Positions 11,001 through 20,000 of a stretch of 64,000 nt of DNA are shown piece after piece; position 1 is the first letter of the stretch, and each line of letters begins with the position of its first letter. Below the pieces are notes generated by a model. It saw nothing but the letters and a program-made list of their open reading frames with translations, had not been told where the DNA came from and made no database searches. Source of the DNA: Pleodorina starrii (taxonomy: Eukaryota > Chlorophyta > Chlorophyceae > Chlamydomonadales > Volvocaceae); assembly GCA_030267565.1 (NCBI GenBank), contig BRXU01000037.1, positions 186,001 to 250,000 of the forward strand, read 5' to 3'. Both the position numbers and the translations under genes were made by a program.

Positions 11001-14000
11001 CAGACGCGTGCCCTCGTCTTCAGTGGGCGCCCAGTCCACTTCGACTAGGCCCACCTGCGGTGGTGTGCCGTTGGGAGGCGCATGGGGGTGTACCGCCTGG
11101 GGGTGGTATCCGTTGGCGGCGTAGAGGGTGAGGGCTCCTTTGGTTACTGCCGTGCGTTCCCAGTCGACCAGGTAGTAGGTGCGGTGGGTGCCTTGGCTCG
11201 GTGGGTGGATTGTGCGCTGCTTCTTTGGGGTCGGTTTGTCGACGGCGACCCGTTTACGTATTTCTGCGTTGATGCACGCCACCCTTTCCTGGTCTCCGAA
11301 GAGGAATTGCGTGATACTGATTCCATACCGCGCCGGGACCTCCGCAGGCCATGGTTCCTCGCCCAGCAGCATCTGGAGGAGCCGTTCGGCGGAGCCGACC
11401 CTGGTTAACAGGCCCTTGTGGTGCGGGTGGCGTAGGAGCACTTCGCAATGTTGGATGGTGAGTGGGGTGTGTCGGGGGTTCCAGCCGATGGCGTCGGTGT
11501 CCACGATGCCCGTTACCGGCTTGAGGTTTTGACGCAAAAGGTATGCTTTGAGGCGGTCACGGTCGGTTAACCGCCGTGGCTGGTGTTGCCGGGCGTGACA
11601 TCTATGCTTCGAGCGTCGTGTGGTGGGATCTGCCGTCGCTTCCCCGGGCGGCGTCGGTTGGGTCGCCTCGTTGGCGGTTATCACGCCTGGGGGTGTGGGG
11701 GCTGTGTCGGCGTGTGCGGTTTGCATGGCTTCGACCGGGTCACGGGGCTTCGGGGCGAGGTACTTTGTTATGCGTCCGTACGGTATGGGTTTGGGTCCAG
11801 CCGCTTCGTCGGTTAGGCCGGTCAGGCCGGGGTTGTCTGGAATGAGCCGCAGCTCGGGGGGTAGAGATGTGGATCCGCGGTATCTGGGTGCCCGAGCCCG
11901 CACGCTGGGGTCAGCATTCATGGCGAGACTGAGCTGGTTCAGGGCTATCCTATGGCGCGATCCCACGTTCCGGCCTCCGATTAGTTGCAGCTGATCGGTG
12001 GTGATGATGTGCGTGCCCGTGTTCTGATCCCTCAGGGCCCTGAGGTCGAGACCCAGCTCAAGCAGAGGTTGTACGCATCGGAAGAGGAGCGCAAGCGCCT
12101 TGGGTTCGGCCGCTGGGTTGAGAGATCCGATCAGGTGGGCGAGGCTGCTCATTGTCGTCTCGTATGCTGTCCCTTTGTCCGTGAGTTCAATCCCCGCCTC
12201 CCTCACGAGAGCGAGCTGTTTCAGTGTGGTGTAGAATTTGCATTCCCGTTTGAGTTCATGTGCCGGTACGGTGCCCATGTATCGACTTTGCAGGTGGAGG
12301 AGAGCTCTGGTCACCGCTCCGAGACGGCCGTCATCATTGAGGGAGAGGACGAGGGTCTTTGCCGCCCGGACGGCGTATAAGGTGCGTACGGTGCCAACCC
12401 CCAGGCCGAGCCGCGCGGTCGGGTTGAGAATGGCGCGGGTGGGGAAGCCCATCTTGAGTCCGTAGCTGCGTTTGGCTATGCCCGCGATTTGCGCATCGAA
12501 ACTGGCAATGTCTTGTGGGGTGTACGCCATGGTGGGCAGGCTGTACGCCACGAAGGGGTGTATGAGGGTTCTGATCATGTTGATGCGTTGGTCGGGGGTC
12601 GCGAGGGAGCTCTGAATGCCCCGTCCTCGTCTGTCGACTTCGGCGCGCACATAGGCCACTTGTTCTGCCCAGTCTAGCGTGGGGGTAATATGTACTCCCA
12701 GATACTTGTACGGCTGCGTGGGGGGTGCGTACGGGATAGGCGTGTCGTCTATTCGAATTTGGTTTTTCAGAAGGCGTTCCAGGGCGGTCTGGTATTTTTG
12801 TGTGCCGGGGCCTCTGCTCAGATCCTTGTCCGAGCGCGCGCGGCCATGGAGAATGCCTTGTATCTGGCACTTGCTCACGTTGACCTTGAGGGCCCCCCAC
12901 CTCGCATACCGTTCAATTTTTGAGCATTGGAGCCGCAGATCCGATACCGCGTTCGTAAGGATAACTAGGTCGTCAGCGAATGCCCCCGAGCTGAAGTGAT
13001 GGCGATCGTTTTCTTCCGCCCGGAGGCAGCCATATCGGTACCCCCTGCCGCCGCTGTGCAGCCATCGTAGGAGGGGTTCCATGTAGATAATGAACAGGAC
13101 GGGTGACAGCGTGTCTCCCTGGATCGTTCCGCGCTCAATCGCAATGTTCGCAGTGCATCCGTGCTCGGTTCGTATGCGTGTCGCGGCGTGCGAGTACAGG
13201 TTCGCAACCACCTCGATGAGGTCATCTGGGTAGCCCAGGTCGTACATGATCATAAGCAGTTTATCATGATCGATGGTGTTGAACGCGGATGTGAAATCAA
13301 TATAAAGGAGGAACAGGTCGCGCCCGGTAAGGCCCGCGTCCTCGATAGCGTGCAGCACGTTCTGGATTTGCCGTTCTGTGTTGCGCTGCCGGAGGTACCC
13401 TTCCTGGGCCTCGGTAAAGATGTGTGCTTGCTCGCTGTAAGTTACGATGTTTAGCGTGATGTGGCTGGTGTACAGCTTGTAGAGGGTGTTGGCCAGGGCG
13501 ATCGGGCGTTTGTTCTTAATAAGAAGTGGGTCTCCTTTCTTGGGGATGAGGACCGTGTCGGATTGTGTCCAGTGGGGGGGGATTTCGGCTTTGACCCACA
13601 TTACGGTGATCAGGTGGTGTATTGCGGTCTGGAGGTCGTCTGGAAGGGTTTGGAGGAGTTCATTGGGCAGGCCGTCCGGCCCGGGGGCTTTGTTGCGGGC
13701 GAGGTGGCCTAGGCAGGTGCGAAAGTTGCATGGGTCGAGGATTCCGGGGAGGAGGGACGGGGGCGCACCGTCCCAGCGTGCAAGGCCTTGTCTGAGTGGG
13801 TCAGGGGCCCCAGCCTCTTCCCAGGGGTAATTGCGTGGGGCCTCGCCTGGAAGGTATTTGCCTGTGCGGGGACCGGAGACTGGCTTGGCTAGGAGGGCGA
13901 AGTGTGTGTGTAGCGCGTCGAGAATGCCTTCGGAATCCGTGCACAGGTGCCCGTCCTCGGGGTGGCGTATAGCCGCGATACCTCGCGGTTGATCGTCAGG

Positions 14001-17000
14001 CTCCAGGATTTGCCTGTGCGCCTGCTTTGGCTTCTTTGTGAGAAGGCGTTGGAGCCGCCTGCTTGCTCTGCGCATGTGCAGTTTGCGCGTCTCATTAACC
14101 ATCTTTCTGATTTCGTCCCCCTTGCTCCGGATCGCGGTGCGCAGGTCGCGGGTTTCAAGGTTGTCCCATGGGTCCCCCTGGCCTTGTGTTTGGCGGGTGG
14201 TACCAGTTTCAGGTGGGTCGGGGGTCTGATCTGTGTCTTTCGGGACCGGCGTTGCCTCCTGGGGGTGCCGTGATGGGGGTTGTTGGGTCGCTTTCGTCGG
14301 GTTGGGGGGGGCCCCCGGCGGGTGCAGGGCTTGCGTGAGGTCGCGTTTCAGTGCTTTGTGTTCATCATGTAAACGGGTCAGGCGCCTGCCAATGCCCCGT
14401 CGCGCGTGCAGTCTCCCTGAGCGGGGGGGTTTTTGTTGGCAGTGGCTTTCGAGGATGCCGAGGCATTGCAGCATGAGCGTCCCAAGCTCTTGGCTTAGGG
14501 AAGTGATATTCGTGGCTTGCACGGCCTCGTGATTGCGCAGGTGGCCAAGGATCATCCGCGCCTGGTCCTTGCCCGCGGCGCGCTCCATTTGGGTGGAGGC
14601 GGCTGTTATGGTCTCGTGCGCGGGGCGGAGAGCGTCCAGCAGGTGGGTAATTGCGCCCGTGAGTGTCGCCTCCATCTCCATGCGTGCTTTGCCTTTGCTT
14701 TCTTTGAGGATGGGCAGCTGGATGCGGCTCCATGAGCTGGGGTTCAGGTCTGTGGGGGGCTGGGCAGCGGGGGCAGGGAGGAGGCGGAGTCCCGCTAGGG
14801 GAAGGAGGGTACACAGCGGTCGGTGGTCGAAGTTGCCTCCACAATCGTACACGTGTTCGTATGCATTGCCCTCCTTGGCCACAGCGGCGGTGGTTTGGGG
14901 AGCAAGGAGGACGTCGTCGATGCGGCTCAGGTGGGTGTCGAGTCCGAGTTGCGTCTGCGTGTAGGTGTATTCTCGTCGCCTGGTGTCTACTGGTCGTAGG
15001 TCGCTGTCCGTTGAGAAGCATCTGTGTGCCCTGTCGTCCGAGTTGCAGATGCCTGTCGACCGGTCACTCGCTTTGAGCACGGCGTTCCAGTCGCCCGCCA
15101 TGACCAGGTGTTCACCCTTCGCTTTGGCGTGCGCCGAGGCCGCTCGACCATATTCGTATATTCTCTGCCGTGCGGTGGAGTCGGATGGGCAGTACACCCC
15201 TATGATGTGGAGGGCGGAGCTGGCTGGGGGGGCTATACGCACATGCCCTATGTACCCTTCCAGTTCAGTGGGTATAGGTTCTGCGGTGGCGCTGCCCTGT
15301 CTACTGAAGCGCTCCGCCACTCCGATCAGGACGCCTGCTTCCCGATTGGCGCGGTCGGCGACATGCGGGCGGTTGCTCAGGTAGGTCTGATAGGGCTGCA
15401 TGCTTTGCTTCATGCTTGCAATAGCGCGCCGATGATGAGCGCTTAGCTTGGTTTCGGTGAGCACCAGCACATCTGGCTTGTGGTCGTCGACTAGGCGCAA
15501 AATACCCTCGCGGTGCCCTTGCAGGCCTCGCGTGTTCATCGTAACGAGTTTGAGATAGCCGGTCGGTGGTGCTCCGGGTGCGGCCGGGGGTGGCTCGCTG
15601 GCGGTCTGCGCTGGCGCCTTGGCAGGTGCGGCGGGGGTGTCCGTCTTTGGCTTTTTGGGGTGGGCGTATTTCGTCATGTGTTGTTGCTGAGGTCCTGTTT
15701 TTGGTTTAGGGCGGGACTGCGGAGGGGGGGAGCTGTCCGCTGGGCGCTTGCGTGGGCGTGGACGTGCTGCATCCCGTTCCGGAGTGGGGCGCGTCGTGCC
15801 GTGCGCCGCCAGCCGTACCGGGTCGGGGGCCGGGTTCGGTGGGTTGTGTTGCGGTGTCTCGGTTGTCTCGGCTCCTTCAGGTGCGTCGGCGGCCGTGCGG
15901 TCGCGGCCCGCTCGAATGGGGAGGCCTAGCATGCGGCGCAGGTGATATGTGATGGTGTGGGTTGCAGGCACGGGCCCCACCTTCCTTCTGGTCCGCTTTC
16001 GGCTGGTGCGTGCAGGTGCCGCGGCTTCTGGAGCGGAGGCGCGCCTGGCGGCCCGTCTCGTGTCGGCGTGGCGCGCTTCAGGAGCATTCGCGGCTGCTCT
16101 ACGGGGCATAGGGGCGTCTTGCTGCGCGGGCCGCGGGGGCCCCGCGGCTTCGTCGGTATCTGGCGGAGGCTGCGGGGTTTCCACATCAAGTTCCGCGTCG
16201 TCGGTGTCCATGGGGCTGGGGTCGGCGGGAGTTCGTGCCGGGCGGCTCTCTGGGCTCCCGGGTTCCGTTGGTTGCATGTGTGCCTCGGTTCCGGGGGGCC
16301 CCGCGTCGTCAACTTCCATCGGGGTGGGGTCTGGGCTGGCGGCGGTGTACCGGGGTGCCGCGTGTTCTACACGCGCTCTCACCTCGTAAGAAGGCGAGGG
16401 GGGCGCTTCGGCGGGGGTGGGTTCCGGTAGTGTGCGTGTGTCGTGGCCAGTCGGGTGTTGTTCCGTCGTGTCCGTGGTGGCGGCGGTGGGTCGGTTAGGT
16501 CCGTACTGGGTGTTGGTCGTCAGGACTGCGATCCATTGCTCAGGTGGCGTGACATTCCGGAGGTCGACATGTGTTTGACAGGGGGCGTTGTTGTGCCGGC
16601 GTTGGAGGCAGTAAATAGTGCCGTGGGCGAGGGGCCAATGGGTTGTCAGCTGTGTCGGGCGCGGTGATTGCGAGTCGATAATGAACCAATGCGTGTGTTG
16701 CCTTCGGACTGCTACGGCATGGCCTTCGAGATGCACTATGAAACCCCAGCTTTGGGCGTGGAGGGGGAGTTGTGCCCAGAGAGTGTCGAGCTGGTCCCCT
16801 TTGCGTATCGGGAGCTCGGTGCTCACTGATGCGATGTGTGTGTCGGGGAGCGTATTGCCGCTGGCGTCGCGGATCCGTACGTTGTGGCGCAGGTAGTGGT
16901 TCAGCACTATGGTGGAGAAGTGGCCCGTGCTGGGGTTGTGCGCGTGCTTCCAGATGGCGGCCGCCGCATGGAGGCCTTGCTGCTGCATGTGTGTTGTCAT

Positions 17001-20000
17001 GGTACGACAGTAGCTTAGTACGTGGGGTGGGTCGATGTACGGGCCCCCGAGCAGGTTGTTAATGGCGTGAATCATGCACATCTGCGCTCGTTGCCTTTCG
17101 TGGTAGGTGGGTGTTTCCTGTGCGGGCGGGTGTGCAGGTGGCGGCCAGGGGACGTCTTCTGGGCGTCGCGGCGCGTTGTTTGTGCCGGTAGTGTGGGCGG
17201 GTGTTGCAGCGTGGCGTGTCGTGCCCTCGTCAGGCCCTCCGTATTGGGGCTCATGCCGGGGGCGGCTGAGGCGGGTCGCCTTCGGGTTGTCCAGGACTAG
17301 CAGAGCGAGCGCCGTTACGAGGGGCACCATCATGCCTTGGTTCGTGCTTGGAACGTGTGTGAGAAGCCCGGCGAGGGCACAGGCGCAAACGTGGCCGTGC
17401 ACGCGGCGTGCTAGTAGTGGTGTGGCCTGCAGGCCCCGTGAGATAGGGAGGATGCCGACTGCGAGGAGTGGTGCGGGGGTGTCCCCTGTAATCAGTTGCC
17501 AGCAAATCAAGGTGAGAATGGCGAGGTATGCCAACTGTTGTGCAGGGGGTCCGGGTGCTTCCCGTGCTTGGCGGATGCCAACGTAAATGCTGTGTACGGC
17601 ATGTCGTGCGGTGCGGAGCAGGGCGGCGCCTTGGGGTAGTACTAGTGCTACGAGGATTAGGCGTCCCGCCCAAATGAGGAGGAATACTGAGAGCAGATAG
17701 TGGACAATGTCGTTCAGGGGTTGTAGGGCGAGGGTTAGGGCTGTTGGGGTGAATGCGAGGGGCATGAGCAATGCAGCGTGGGCAACTTTAGTCCATTCGG
17801 CGTGTGTACGGCGTGTTCGGTTGGCTTGTACGGTTTGTCGTGCTGCCGCCATAATTCTGTGTGCGAGGTGTTCGGTACTCAGGGCGGCAGTACGTGCACA
17901 GTATATGGCAAGGCCGACGGCCACGGGTGTTAGGACAATGTAACGGTACAGCATGACATGGAACGCCGCGTACGCCACCGCTGCGTATTTGAGCCAGTGT
18001 AGTAGGGTCATGCCCGTCCGGCGTGATAGCCAGCGGCGGGTCTGGACTGCCGAATTCGGGTTCGGTCGGTCCCAGCCGCTCACACCGTGCGGGATGGGTT
18101 CGCCTTTACCACGGGGCTGTACATCACTCGCGGTGCAGACGCCTTGGTGTAGTTGGGTGTAGTCCCACCATGTCCCAGGGTGGGCCCCTTCAGGGGCACT
18201 GCCTGCCGTCGTGACACGGCGGCTGGCCCGGTGGCGGGCCCTTAGGCTAGTACTGGCCGTTACATCCCGGTCGTCCCGGCCCGAGGTTCGTGGTCCGGCG
18301 CGCACATCTGCCCAGGGGTTCCCAGTCCCCCCGTATGTGTTCTCACTACCCCGAGGGAGCACCGGGGTGGGGGTACCTATGTCATATGTGTGCTCTTTGA
18401 CATCCGTGCCTGTGTTGGGGTCGGTGCGTGTGTTTCTTGGCTGTACGGCTTGGCAAGCAGTTACATTCTGGTCTGCCTTCCGTTCGGCGGTCCCAGGCTC
18501 AGCAGCCTTGGAGGTTCGTCCCCTCCATATTCCGCCCCCGGAGGGGCGTTCCCTGTGGGGGCTGTCGCCTCCCCTAGAGTGCACCGAGATCAGAGTGCCA
18601 TCATCGTACGGGTGGGCTACAACCTCTGCCCTGCTAGGGTCCGCACTCGCGTTGCCCCACATGTGACTGCCTATGTCGATCCAGCACCCAAGCCGTGACC
18701 CCGTGCGCATACCGGCTCCAGGCCATCGTGCCAGTTCTCTCGTCCGCATATCGGTGCTGCCCCCGCCCCTCTTGCCATTCCTGATCCGCCCGTCTCCTGA
18801 TGCTGCGTCATGTATGGGGGGCCATGGCCTGCGGCCCTCTCCTGCATGCCGTGCGATGTGTCCGCTGGGGCAGTCGTGGGCTCCTTCCTTTGGATTGGCG
18901 CGGGTCCTATCACTGTGGGGTCCAGGGTGCGTGGGAGGGGGTGTGGTGGGCGATCGGTTGTGGGTGTTTGGGCGTGATACTGGGTGGGGGTGAGCAGCAG
19001 GTTGGGTTGAGCTGCCTATCCAATTGGGTGGGAGGTGGTGGGTCGGGGCGGGAGCCCCGGCATCGGGCAGTTGGTGCCGAGCGGCGGGCTGCGTCCCCTC
19101 TATGCCAGGTTTAGTGCTTACGTTTCCGGCGACCCCCTCCATGGCCTCCGCCAGGTTGCGGGCCGCCTGCCCGTCCTCCTCATCGTCGCTCAGCACCATG
19201 AGATCCACCAGGTTGGCGCCGCTAGGGGCGACGACGGCGGCCGCCATTGGGGACACGCTCCGGATGGGCTGGGGGTGGGGCGCCTTCAGGGCCGCCATCA
19301 GGGTCTCGATCAGGGTGTCCCGTAGCTGCCGCAGCTCACGCTTCTCTGTGCCGTACAAGAAGCCAGCACTCAGCATGTCCATGCTGGGCCGGCCCAGCAT
19401 CGCTACCAACCTTAGATACATGCATACGTAAACGTATGTGTGCCCGCGCACCCGTACACATTTTGTCGATGGGTGGGTGGGTGGGTGGGTGATGTCAGTG
19501 CCCAGCAGCGAGTAGTGCGTGCAATTGTGAACATATAGACCTACCTGCTTTGTGCCTGCTTGCCTGCCTGCCCACGGGTGCACGCATGCATGCAGGTGCA
19601 ATGCCACTCGCGGCATCACGCCCTTCACCATCGACAACTACTACGACGTCTCTTACCTGAGCCACACCAACGTTAATTGCGTCACGCTCGGAACCGTGAC
19701 GCCCAAACCCGCAAAGGTCCGTCGGTCGTCGTCAATGTATGTAGTCGGTGTTTCGTTGCCCGTGCGTGCGTGCGTGCGAGGGTACAAACTTACATACGTC
19801 TATAGACACAAATCGAATAAGCGCCGCCGCCCGCCTAGCTAGCTACCACATCTATAGATGACATACGTACAGCAGCGAATGATATACGTACTTACGGCAG
19901 CGGTTGGATGCCACTGCTCCCGCCGTCCCGCCGCCCGCGGCTGTCGCGCATGCACCAACGATCTGACATGGACGTCCATCCATGAGTGCGTGCGTACGTG

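Noticed and set aside
19401..19637. N-terminal extension of the LINE ORF to 3,807 codons
   Set aside because: The extra 79 codons lie in host DNA outside the 13-bp target duplication, so they are not part of the element.
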